From: Aeromicrobium camelliae
GTDB lineage: Bacteria > Actinomycetota > Actinomycetes > Propionibacteriales > Nocardioidaceae
Length of the DNA: 64,000 nt
Assembly (NCBI RefSeq): GCF_003850045.1
Contig: NZ_RQJX01000005.1
Coordinates: forward strand, 62,001-126,000
Reading direction: 5' to 3'
Shown: positions 8,095 to 15,709 of the stretch, piece after piece
Position numbering within the stretch: the first letter of the stretch is position 1
Layout of the letters: each line of letters starts with the position of its first letter
Position numbers and translations under genes: made by a program
The notes under the pieces: model-generated
What the model saw: only the letters and a program-made list of their open reading frames with translations
What the model was told of the DNA's origin: nothing
Database searches by the model: none

Positions 8095-9213
8095 TCACGC
8101 CGCCCTCTCCCGTGCTGCGGGGGAGGGCGTGCTGCGTTCTAGGACGCCGCGATACACGCGCTCGTATCCGGTCGCCATGACCGGGAGGTCGAATCGTTCC
8201 TCGGCCTGGCGTCGGCACGCCTGCGGATCGAGGTCCTCTGCGGCGATGATCGCCGCCGCGAGGTCATCGACCGCGTCGACGATGAGGCCCGTCGTACCGT
8301 TCTGCACCACCTCGGGAACGCTGCCCCGGCGCGTCGCGACCACCGGGGTACCGCACGCCAGAGCCTCGATCATCACCATGCCGAACGGCTCCTCCCACTG
8401 AATCGGGAACACGAGGCATCGCGCACCGGCGAAGAGCTCGCGCTTGAGCGCCGCGTCGGCCTCCCCGACGTACTCGGCCTGCTGCCCCAGGCGCGGAGCG
8501 ACCTCCTGCTCGAAGTACGTGTGCTCGCTCGGCTCGTTGAGCTTTCCGGCCAGCAGGATGCGGCGGCCGGCGCGGCGGGCCGCGTCGATCGCCAGGTGTG
8601 CGCCCTTGTCGGGGCTGAAGCGCCCGATCCACAACACGTAGCTGTCCTTCTCCACCGCGAGCGGGAACGAGCTCACGTCGATGGCGTTGTGTACCGTGCC
8701 GACCCAGTGCAGTCGCGGGTCGAGTCGCCGTTGCGCCGCGGAGATCGAGACGACGCCCACCGCGTCGCCGAGGCGGGCCAGGAACTCGCCGTGCTCGCCG
8801 TCGACGGGTCCGTGCATCGTGACGACGGTCGGCACGTCGCGGCCGAAGGCCAGCAGCGGGCCGGCGAGGGAGTGGTCATGGATGAGGTCGAGGTCGCGTT
8901 CGGCGAAGGCGCGCGCCGCCGTCGCGGCGGTGATGACCTCCGGAATGGCGGAGGAGCCGAGGAGTTCGGAGGGCGGGGCGGGGTAGATCGGCACGAAGTC
9001 CTGGGCGGCGGTGCCGTTCTCGCCCGCTGCGACCAGGGTGACCTCATGACCTCGCGCCACCAGTTGATCGACGAGTGCCGCGACGACTGCCTCGGTTCCG
9101 CCGTAGCCCTGCGGCGGAAGGGCGTACCAGGGAGGGGTGACCATGCCGATCCTCAGCGGCGCGTCAGCGGCCGGCGCGGCCGAAAGGTCGGACGAACGAA
9201 GAGCGAGCGACAT
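8095..9213 (-). CDS. Glycosyltransferase family 4 protein
   Basis: A 372-residue GT-B fold retaining glycosyltransferase. The N-terminal acceptor domain has PPQGYGGTEAVVAALV. The C-terminal donor domain has VLWIGRFSPDKGAH, then FPIQWEEPFGMVMIEALACG, the nucleotide-sugar E-x7-E region, and GTPVVATRRGSVPEVV. No signal peptide or membrane segment is seen, so it is cytosolic or peripheral. ATG at 9213 has AAGGAG seven bases upstream. It is divergent from a glycogen-debranching-type gene and may share its promoter region; donor and acceptor are unknown. Confidence 0.85.
   Translation of the reverse strand: MSLALRSSDLSAAPAADAPLRIGMVTPPWYALPPQGYGGTEAVVAALVDQLVARGHEVTLVAAGENGTAAQDFVPIYPAPPSELLGSSAIPEVITAATAARAFAERDLDLIHDHSLAGPLLAFGRDVPTVVTMHGPVDGEHGEFLARLGDAVGVVSISAAQRRLDPRLHWVGTVHNAIDVSSFPLAVEKDSYVLWIGRFSPDKGAHLAIDAARRAGRRILLAGKLNEPSEHTYFEQEVAPRLGQQAEYVGEADAALKRELFAGARCLVFPIQWEEPFGMVMIEALACGTPVVATRRGSVPEVVQNGTTGLIVDAVDDLAAAIIAAEDLDPQACRRQAEERFDLPVMATGYERVYRGVLERSTPSPAARERAA
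8101..8129. terminator. Hairpin between convergent HBHA-like and GT4 genes
   Basis: CGCCCTCTCCC (8101-8111) pairs with GGGGGAGGGCG (8119-8129) over a 7-base loop with one mismatch. It lies 60 bases past the HBHA-like stop and overlaps the last codons of the convergent glycosyltransferase. A weaker hairpin (8064-8069 with 8077-8082, CGGCGT/ACGCCG) precedes it. Probably a shared terminator. Confidence 0.55.
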
Positions 9214-9351
9214 CAAGCACTCCTTTCACTCAACCGGGACGCTCAAAGTTCCTGCTGACTAGGTCGGAGCAAACTTGCAGGTAGAGTTGTAGCAAACGTC
9301 CTTGACGAGTGTCAGTAACGCCGATCTCATTCAAGGAGAGTTCATCCGCCG
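9214..9351. promoter_or_regulatory. Divergent promoter region between GT4 and debranching-enzyme genes
   Basis: This 138-base gap must hold promoters for both flanking genes. It contains a direct repeat of AGCAAAC at 9268-9274 and 9291-9297, spaced 23 bases apart, echoing the GCAAAC next to the XRE operator at about 6711. No clear palindrome was found. Confidence 0.35.
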
Positions 9352-11511
9352 ATGGAACCGCGTTCCCAGCTTCAGCACGACGTCCACACCGATCGCACGC
9401 GACCGCGCGGCCTGCCGTCTGCCGACGCGCCCACCTCGACGGTGACCCTGGTGGAGGGCTCCTCGTTCTGCGTGAGCGATTTCGACGGCAGCATGCAGCC
9501 GCATCGGGCCGACGGCCTCTTCGTCCGTGATACCCGCGTGATCTCATCATGGCGGCTCACCGTCGACGGCGCCGCCGTCGAGCCGCTCGCCGTCATCCCG
9601 GCCGAGCCGTACGAGTGCCTCTTCGTGGGGCGCGCTGCCGCTCGTGCCGGCCACCCGGAGCCCACCGTCATCGTCGAGCGGCGGCGGTTCGTGGGCCAGG
9701 GGATGCGCGAGGACGTCACGGTGCGCAACTTCGGCCCCGAGGCCGTCGGTCTCGACCTCACGCTGGCGGTGGACGTGGACTTCGCCGATCTGTTCCAGGT
9801 GAAGGAGCACCGCGCCGTCGGGACGGGCGACGTGGGGCACCGGCACGTCGGGTCTGACCTGCTGTTCTGGGTCGACCGCGGCGCATCGCAGCGCGGTGTG
9901 CGGGTGACCGCGCCCGGCGCCCACGGCACGCCTCACCACCTCACCTTCCGGATCGTCGTCGATCCGCAGGACTCGTGGACCACGACCATCGAGGTGCTGC
10001 CCAGCCTGGACCAGCACGAGATCGCGCCTGTCTTTCCCTCCGATCGTCCGGTCGAGTCCGCTCAACCGGCCCACCGCATGCGAGGGTGGCACGACGCCAC
10101 TCCGCGGATCGTCGCGCAGAACACCGTGCTGTCCCAGGCGCTGTCCACGAGCGAGCGTGACCTCGGGGCGCTGCGCATCACCGACCCCGACCACCCTGAT
10201 GACGACGTCGTGGCCGCCGGAGCCCCGTGGTTCATGGCGTTGTTCGGCCGGGACTCGCTGCTCGCCGGCCACATGATGCTGCCCTTCGCGCCGTGGTTGG
10301 CGGTCGGCACGCTGCGCACCTTGGCGCGGTTGCAAGGACGCTCGGTCGATCGACTCACCGACGAGGAGCCGGGCAAGATCCTGCACGAGGTGCGGCTCGG
10401 GGCGGATCTGTCCCTCGCGCTCGGTGGCGACAGCGTCTACTACGGCTCGATCGACTCGACGCCACTGTTCGTGATGCTGGTGGGTCAGGCGCTGCGGTGG
10501 GGCGTGCCCGCCGAGGACCTGCGACCGCTGCGTGACGCGGTCGAGCGAGCGTGCCGGTGGATCGTGGAGTACGGCGACCGGGACGGCGACGGGTTCGTGG
10601 AGTACCAGCGCGGTTCCGACCGCGGCCTGGAGAACCAGGGGTGGAAGGACAGCTTCGACGCGCTCGTCGACGACGAAGGGCGGCCCGCGGTAGCGCCGAT
10701 CGCGCTCGCCGAGGTGCAGGGCTACTGCTACGCCGCGTTCCTCGCTCGCGCCGAGCTCGCCGAGGCCTGGGGCGACGGGGGAGCCGAGGAGTGGCGCACC
10801 CGGGCCGAGGAGCTCAAGCGGCGGTTCCATGAGGCGTTCTGGATCGAGGACCTCGATTTCTACGCGATGGCCCTGGATCGCCACAAGCGACCGGTGCGCG
10901 TCGTGTCCTCGAACATCGGCCACTGCTTGTGGAGCGGCATCGTCGACGACGCGTTCGCCGACCGCGTCGTGGCGCGGCTGATGAGCGCCGAGATGTTCAC
11001 CGGCTTCGGCGTCCGGACACGCTCGGCCGCCTCACCGGCCTTCAACCCGGCCAGCTACCACAACGGGTCCGTGTGGCCGCACGACACGGTGCTGACCGCC
11101 GCAGGCATGGCACGGTACGGCTTCCGCGATGAGGCGCTCCGAGTGGCCGAGGCACTCCTCGACGCGTTGGAGGCGTTCGGCGGGCAACTGCCGGAACTGT
11201 TCTGCGGATTCGACCGGGCGGAGAAGCCGGTGCCGGTGCCATATCCGACCTCGTGCTCGCCGCAGGCGTGGGCGGCGGCGGCCCCCTTCGAGATCCTCCG
11301 GCTCGCCCTGGGGCTCGAGGCCGACGTGCCCCGTGGCGAGATCCGACTCCGCCCAGCCCCGTCCACCATCGGCGCGGTGAGCATTGCTCGGCTGCCCTTG
11401 GGTTCGGCCAGGGTCGACATCGAGGCGAGCCCGCAGGGCGTCGAGGTCGAGGGGCTCCCGGCCGAGCTGCGCCACGCGGGGGATCTCGACTCCGCTGCGG
11501 GGACAGTATGA
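9352..11511 (+). CDS. Amylo-alpha-1,6-glucosidase / glycogen debranching-type enzyme
   Basis: A 719-residue protein. Residues about 20-230 form the N-terminal beta-sandwich of glycogen-debranching-like proteins (VEGSSFCVSDFDG, GLFVRDTRVIS). Residues 260-690 are a six-hairpin (alpha/alpha)6 glucosidase barrel with WFMALFGRDSLLAGH, ENQGWKDSFDAL and NPASYHNGSVWPHDT. Family members hydrolyse alpha-1,6 or related glucosidic bonds, but several of this two-domain type have unknown substrates. No signal peptide is present. AAGGAGAG lies 12 bases before the ATG, slightly further than usual. Divergence from a GT4 gene suggests linked alpha-glucan or compatible-solute metabolism. Confidence 0.82.
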   Translation: MEPRSQLQHDVHTDRTRPRGLPSADAPTSTVTLVEGSSFCVSDFDGSMQPHRADGLFVRDTRVISSWRLTVDGAAVEPLAVIPAEPYECLFVGRAAARAGHPEPTVIVERRRFVGQGMREDVTVRNFGPEAVGLDLTLAVDVDFADLFQVKEHRAVGTGDVGHRHVGSDLLFWVDRGASQRGVRVTAPGAHGTPHHLTFRIVVDPQDSWTTTIEVLPSLDQHEIAPVFPSDRPVESAQPAHRMRGWHDATPRIVAQNTVLSQALSTSERDLGALRITDPDHPDDDVVAAGAPWFMALFGRDSLLAGHMMLPFAPWLAVGTLRTLARLQGRSVDRLTDEEPGKILHEVRLGADLSLALGGDSVYYGSIDSTPLFVMLVGQALRWGVPAEDLRPLRDAVERACRWIVEYGDRDGDGFVEYQRGSDRGLENQGWKDSFDALVDDEGRPAVAPIALAEVQGYCYAAFLARAELAEAWGDGGAEEWRTRAEELKRRFHEAFWIEDLDFYAMALDRHKRPVRVVSSNIGHCLWSGIVDDAFADRVVARLMSAEMFTGFGVRTRSAASPAFNPASYHNGSVWPHDTVLTAAGMARYGFRDEALRVAEALLDALEAFGGQLPELFCGFDRAEKPVPVPYPTSCSPQAWAAAAPFEILRLALGLEADVPRGEIRLRPAPSTIGAVSIARLPLGSARVDIEASPQGVEVEGLPAELRHAGDLDSAAGTV

Positions 11512-11538
11512 TGGGGGGCCGTCGAGACGAGGCTCAGG

Positions 11539-11880
11539 ATGACGCAGGACAACACGCCGGCGCCCGGCGACCGCTCCCCGTGGGAGGACCGGTCCGCCCC
11601 CTTCTACACCATCGGACAGGTGTCCGAACTGCTCGGACTCACACCGGCAGCGTTGCGCCGTCTGGAGGCCGAGGACGTCGTGACGCCGGAGCGCTCCGGT
11701 GGTGGGCAGCGCCGGTACTCGCGCGACGAAGTCGAGCTGCTGCGGCAGGTCAAGGAGCTCGCGGACGAAGGGATCACCCTGCCGGGAGTCCGCAAGGTCC
11801 TGGAGTTGCGCCAGCAGGTCGGTGAGCTGGAGGACGAGATCGCGACGCTGCGCCAGGAACGCTCCGAGACCGACACCTGA
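11539..11880 (+). CDS. MerR-family transcriptional regulator (HspR-like)
   Basis: A 113-residue protein with an N-terminal winged helix (YTIGQVSELLGLTPAALRRL), the R-Y wing residues in GGQRRYSRDEVELL, and a C-terminal dimerisation coiled coil from about residue 75. It lacks metal-binding cysteines and an effector domain, like HspR-type heat-shock repressors, but no chaperone genes are adjacent. It starts 27 bases after the debranching-enzyme stop and may be cotranscribed. Confidence 0.8.
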   Translation: MTQDNTPAPGDRSPWEDRSAPFYTIGQVSELLGLTPAALRRLEAEDVVTPERSGGGQRRYSRDEVELLRQVKELADEGITLPGVRKVLELRQQVGELEDEIATLRQERSETDT

Positions 11881-11913
11881 CGGCCGTCTTCGGCGGGTCG
11901 TTAGGGTGTTGCC

Positions 11914-12183
11914 ATGTTCACCGCGTACAGCTATCTGGCACTGGCGTTGTCGGTCATCTTGCTGTGCGTCAAAGCGTTCGCGCTGATCGACTGCATCCGT
12001 CGCCGCCCGTACGACTTCGAGCTGGCGGGCACGCTGCAGAAGAAGGCGTGGCTGGTGATCCTGGCGCTCTCGGTCGCCGTTCACCTCATCTTCGTCAGCA
12101 GCGGCCCGCTCGGCCTGCTCAACCTCGCCGGGACGGTCGCGGCGCTCGTCTACCTCGCGCAACTGCGCTCGGTCACGAGCTGA
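11914..12183 (+). CDS. DUF2516 family small membrane protein
   Basis: An 89-residue protein with about three predicted transmembrane segments (residues 5-23, 45-62, 68-83) and a short cytoplasmic RRRPYDFELAG loop, typical of the actinobacterial DUF2516 family. Function unknown. A TAGGGT -10 element (11902-11907) sits six bases before the ATG, so the mRNA is probably leaderless. Its 3' end overlaps the convergent membrane protein gene by 11 bases. Confidence 0.82.
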   Translation: MFTAYSYLALALSVILLCVKAFALIDCIRRRPYDFELAGTLQKKAWLVILALSVAVHLIFVSSGPLGLLNLAGTVAALVYLAQLRSVTS

Positions 12184-13120
12184 CGGTCCTGCCTCGGCGG
12201 CCTGCCTTGACCAGCGCGTCGATGCTCTCCCACGCGACGATCACCACCGCGACGGTCACGAAGAACGGAGTGGCCGACTCGATCCAACCGGGGTTCCAGC
12301 CGACGTGGTCGATGAAGGCCGGGTTGAAGAGCCGGTCGGTCGTCAGCAACCAGATCAGGATCGCGCCGAATGCGACCGACAGCGCGACGGTGGCACCGGC
12401 CGCCGGCCACGTCCATCCCCGCAGGTAGACCCACACCGCCTGCACCGCCTCGAGCGCGATGAGTGCGAGCAGTGCGCCGCCCCACCACGGCCAGAGGTCG
12501 GGGTCGAGGACGGCAAGCCGTTCCCCGCCGACGAAGAACGGCTGCCACACCAGCAGAACCGCCATCGTCACGAGGAACACGAGGCTGGCGATGAGGTCGG
12601 TGCGTTCGCGAGCCGCGCCAGACGTCGGCAGTTCGGGCAGACGATCAGGCGTCCACTCCGTCTCCTTGGTGCCGTCGGGTGCCGCGCGCTCGATGAGCGC
12701 GAATACGAGCGTGGTCCAGAAGGCGATGTGCACCGCGACCGAAAGTGCCGTGGCGACGGCCGACGCGAGGACGTTCGCGGCCGATTCACCGGCTCCCGCC
12801 CCCGCGAGTGCGTCGATCACCGCGATGATCGCGGGCACGATCGCCAGAAGCGTGACCAGCAGGCGCAGCCAGATGAAGTAGTACCGCGGGCCGATGAGGT
12901 GCATGGGCCGGCTGCGGTACTCCGCCGCCAGACGCAGCGGATCGCCGAGCTCGGTAAGGGCCTGGCGTTCGGCCGCGCTCTCCTCCAGTCCGCGGGCGCG
13001 AAGATCGTCGATCGTGTCGGCGATCCGTTCACGCAGTTCGAGGTCGAGTTCGGTGCGCTCGTCGTCGTCGGTCACGAAGCGGGTGGCTGCGTGCACGTAG
13101 CGGTCGTTCAGCTGGCTCAT
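12173..13120 (-). CDS. Permease-prefix (HAAS-type) domain membrane protein
   Basis: A 315-residue protein. Residues 1-75 are a charged helical domain (RERIADTIDDLRARGLEE, ALTELGDPLRLAAEYR) of the permease-prefix/HAAS type. Roughly six transmembrane segments follow. Its gene overlaps the upstream PadR regulator by 4 bases; HAAS-domain membrane proteins are characteristically encoded next to PadR repressors that control them. The biochemical role is unknown. Confidence 0.78.
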   Translation of the reverse strand: MSQLNDRYVHAATRFVTDDDERTELDLELRERIADTIDDLRARGLEESAAERQALTELGDPLRLAAEYRSRPMHLIGPRYYFIWLRLLVTLLAIVPAIIAVIDALAGAGAGESAANVLASAVATALSVAVHIAFWTTLVFALIERAAPDGTKETEWTPDRLPELPTSGAARERTDLIASLVFLVTMAVLLVWQPFFVGGERLAVLDPDLWPWWGGALLALIALEAVQAVWVYLRGWTWPAAGATVALSVAFGAILIWLLTTDRLFNPAFIDHVGWNPGWIESATPFFVTVAVVIVAWESIDALVKAGRRGRTVSS

Positions 13121-13467
13121 GAGGTCTCCTCGGTGAGGTGGCGCAGGCTTGCGTCGAGGCGCTGCCAGTCGGCGATGAGGGTGGAGGCGAGGGCGTCACC
13201 CTCATCGCTGGTCCGGTAGAACTTGCGCGGCCGTGACTCCTCCGTGTTCCACTCGCTGGTCAGCAGGCCTTGCTTCTCCAGGCGGCGCAGCAGCGGATAC
13301 AGCGTGTTGGCATCGACCACGATCCCGTGCTGATTGAGGCTTTCCAGCAGTGCGTAGCCGTAGCCCGGGGTGCGTAAGGCGACCAACGCGGCGAGCACCA
13401 CGGTGCCTCGGCGCAGCTCCTGCAGGTGGCCGGCGACGACCGGGTCGGCAGCGGGGTCGGGGTTCAT
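13117..13467 (-). CDS. PadR-family transcriptional regulator
   Basis: A 116-residue winged-helix protein with the PadR signature: YGYALLESLNQHG, VDANTLYPLLRRLEKQGLL, and RPRKFYRTSDEG, followed by a C-terminal dimerisation helix. It is translationally coupled to the HAAS-domain membrane protein and probably represses the pair. The palindrome at 13483-13495 is a likely operator. Confidence 0.88.
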   Translation of the reverse strand: MNPDPAADPVVAGHLQELRRGTVVLAALVALRTPGYGYALLESLNQHGIVVDANTLYPLLRRLEKQGLLTSEWNTEESRPRKFYRTSDEGDALASTLIADWQRLDASLRHLTEETS

Positions 13468-13482
13468 GTCTCACACCGTACT

Positions 13483-13495
13483 GTGTGTCGCACAC
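13483..13495. promoter_or_regulatory. Candidate PadR operator
   Basis: GTGTG-TCG-CACAC is a perfect 5-bp inverted repeat centred 22 bases upstream of the padR start codon, inside the expected core promoter. Its size and TGTG/CACA content suit autoregulation by PadR-type proteins. Confidence 0.45.
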
Positions 13496-13613
13496 TAATG
13501 ACAAGCGAGACAGCATTGCGTCGGCTCACGGGGAACGGTCCAGTAGATCGGAGCTCTGCGGATCGCGTATCGCCCTCGCGTTTTGGGGGGGATGTCGCTC
13601 AGCGAGAGGGCGG

Positions 13614-13907
13614 TCAGGGCGTGGCGATGCCGCGCGGACGAGCCGGGTGCAACCAACGCGTGAGTATCCGGAGCAGTTCGGGGATCTCGGTCTCGTCGCC
13701 GCGGTCGCCGGAGGCGCCGGCAGCGCGGTAACCGGCGACGAGAGCGGGAAGCCAGCGCGCCACGGAGTCCGCGTTCAGCTCGGGATCGACCGAGCGCTCG
13801 TCGATGGCACGTTGCACGAGGTGGACGAGGTCCGCGTCGGCGATCGCCAACGCGCCATCGGGCGCGCCGGTCTCCACCAGTCGCACCAGCTCGTCCCACG
13901 CGCTCAC
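13614..13907 (-). CDS. Small hypothetical protein
   Basis: A 97-residue protein of unknown function, predicted mostly helical and soluble (SAWDELVRLVETG, ELLRILTRWLHPA). GTG at 13907 is supported by a TACACT -10 element exactly six bases upstream, the leaderless pattern seen elsewhere in this window. The same frame stays open much further upstream, but that part is antisense to the BCCT transporter gene and is rejected. No recognised domain. Confidence 0.6.
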   Translation of the reverse strand: MSAWDELVRLVETGAPDGALAIADADLVHLVQRAIDERSVDPELNADSVARWLPALVAGYRAAGASGDRGDETEIPELLRILTRWLHPARPRGIATP

Positions 13908-13971
13908 CCCACGAGTGTAGGAAAGACCGTCCGGCGCGCAGGAATCATGCGACGGGTTTACCGTGTGCGAA

Positions 13972-15681
13972 GTGAGCAGTACACGAAGCACTACGACGCC
14001 GCGCCACTCCTGGCGCCAGCGCATCGATCCCGTCGTCTTCTTCGTCACCGGTGCCATCGCCCTCGGCTTCGTCGCCTGGGGCCTGGTGAGTACGCCCGGC
14101 CTCGCCTCGGCGTCCGGCGACGCGCAGGCCTGGGTCATCACGAACACCGGCTGGTTCTTCGTACTGGCGGCCAGCTTCTTCGTGGTGTTCGTCATCTGGC
14201 TCGCCGCCAGCAAGTACGGCAAGGTGCCGCTCGGCGACGATGACGAGAAGCCCGAGTTCCGCACCATCTCGTGGATCGCGATGATGTTCAGCGCTGGCAT
14301 GGGCATCGGGCTCATGTTCTTCGGCGTCGCCGAACCGCTCTCGCACTTCGCCGCGCCTCCGCCAGGCACTGTTCCGGCCGAGACCGACGAGGCCCTTCAA
14401 GTCGCGATGGCCACCACGATGTTCCACTGGGCCCTGCACCCATGGGCGATCTACGCTGTCGTCGGCGTCGCGATCGCCTACGGCACCTTCCGCCGCAAGC
14501 GCCGCCAACTCGTGAGCTCGGCGTTCATTCCGCTGTTCGGCCGCCGGGCGGCGGAAGGTCCCGCGGGCCGCATCATCGACATGCTGGCCATCTTCGCGAC
14601 CCTCTTCGGGTCGGCCGCCTCACTCGGTCTCGGCGCGCTGCAGATCGGCGCCGGACTCGAATTCAACGGCTGGGTCGACTCGGTCAGCGAGATCGTCCTG
14701 GTGCTCATCATCGTGGTCCTGACGATCGGCTTCATCGCCTCGGCCGTCTCCGGCCTGGCGCGCGGCATCCAGTGGCTCGCGAACATCAACATGGTGCTCG
14801 CCGTCATCCTCGCGGTGTTCATCTTCGTCGTCGGGCCGACCCTGTTCATCCTCAATCTGTTGCCCACGACGCTCGGCGACTACGTCTCGCAGTTCACCGA
14901 GATGGCGTCGCGCACGGCGGCCAGCGGCGACGACGCGCTCAACACGTGGCTGTCCGGATGGACGATCTTCTACTGGGCCTGGTGGGTCTCGTGGACCCCG
15001 TTCGTCGGCATGTTCATCGCACGGATCAGCCGTGGGCGGACGATCCGCCAGTTCGTCACCGGCGTGCTCGTCGTCCCCTCGCTCGTGAGCCTGGTGTGGT
15101 TCGCCGTCTTCGGCGGTGCCGCGATCGACCGGCAGCGCGTGGACGGCGACATGGTCCCCTCGGCGGGAGTCGACTCCGACCGCGCGCTGTTCGACCTGCT
15201 GAACCACTATCCGTGGGCGGCCGTCATGGCCGTGCTCGTGATGGTGCTCGTCGGCATCTTCTTCGTCTCCGGAGCCGACGCGGCGTCACTCGTCATGGGA
15301 ACCCTCAGCGAGCACGGCGCGATCGAGCCGAGCCGACCGACCGTCGTGTTCTGGGGATCGCTGACCGGTGCGGTCGCTGCGATCATGCTCATCGTGGGCG
15401 GTGATGACGCCCTCACCGGACTACAGAACATCACCATCGTCGCGTCGGTCCCGTTCGTCATCGTCATGGTGGTGCTGTGCTTCTCGCTCGTGAAGGACCT
15501 GCGCACCGATCCGCTCATCCAACGTGGTGTGCTCGCCCAGGAGGTCGTCGAGACCGCGGTGATCGCCGGCATGGACGAGCACGACGGCGACTTCGCCCTG
15601 GTGGTGGAACCGGTCGAGAGCGACCCCACCGTCGACGAAGACACCGCACCGCCGGAGGGTGACCGACGCGAGGGGCGGTGA
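13972..15681 (+). CDS. BCCT family betaine/carnitine/choline transporter
   Basis: A 569-residue, 12-transmembrane secondary transporter. Recognisable family segments are MMFSAGMGIGLMFFGVAEP in TM3 and FYWAWWVSWTPFVGMFIARI in TM8, whose tryptophans bind the trimethylammonium group. The family imports osmoprotectants with sodium or protons. The acidic C-terminal tail (about 60 residues) may be an osmosensing extension. GTG at 13972 was chosen because TACCGT lies 7 bases upstream; a GTG at 13963 is in frame but overlaps that element. The 3' end may run into the helicase gene transcript. Confidence 0.87.
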   Translation: MSSTRSTTTPRHSWRQRIDPVVFFVTGAIALGFVAWGLVSTPGLASASGDAQAWVITNTGWFFVLAASFFVVFVIWLAASKYGKVPLGDDDEKPEFRTISWIAMMFSAGMGIGLMFFGVAEPLSHFAAPPPGTVPAETDEALQVAMATTMFHWALHPWAIYAVVGVAIAYGTFRRKRRQLVSSAFIPLFGRRAAEGPAGRIIDMLAIFATLFGSAASLGLGALQIGAGLEFNGWVDSVSEIVLVLIIVVLTIGFIASAVSGLARGIQWLANINMVLAVILAVFIFVVGPTLFILNLLPTTLGDYVSQFTEMASRTAASGDDALNTWLSGWTIFYWAWWVSWTPFVGMFIARISRGRTIRQFVTGVLVVPSLVSLVWFAVFGGAAIDRQRVDGDMVPSAGVDSDRALFDLLNHYPWAAVMAVLVMVLVGIFFVSGADAASLVMGTLSEHGAIEPSRPTVVFWGSLTGAVAAIMLIVGGDDALTGLQNITIVASVPFVIVMVVLCFSLVKDLRTDPLIQRGVLAQEVVETAVIAGMDEHDGDFALVVEPVESDPTVDEDTAPPEGDRREGR

Positions 15682-15709
15682 GCTCGCCGCCTCGGGGACA
15701 ATGGTGACT

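Noticed and set aside
13908-14369. Upstream extension of the small hypothetical protein
   Set aside because: The extension is antisense to the BCCT transporter, and a TACACT -10 element fixes the GTG at 13907 as a start.
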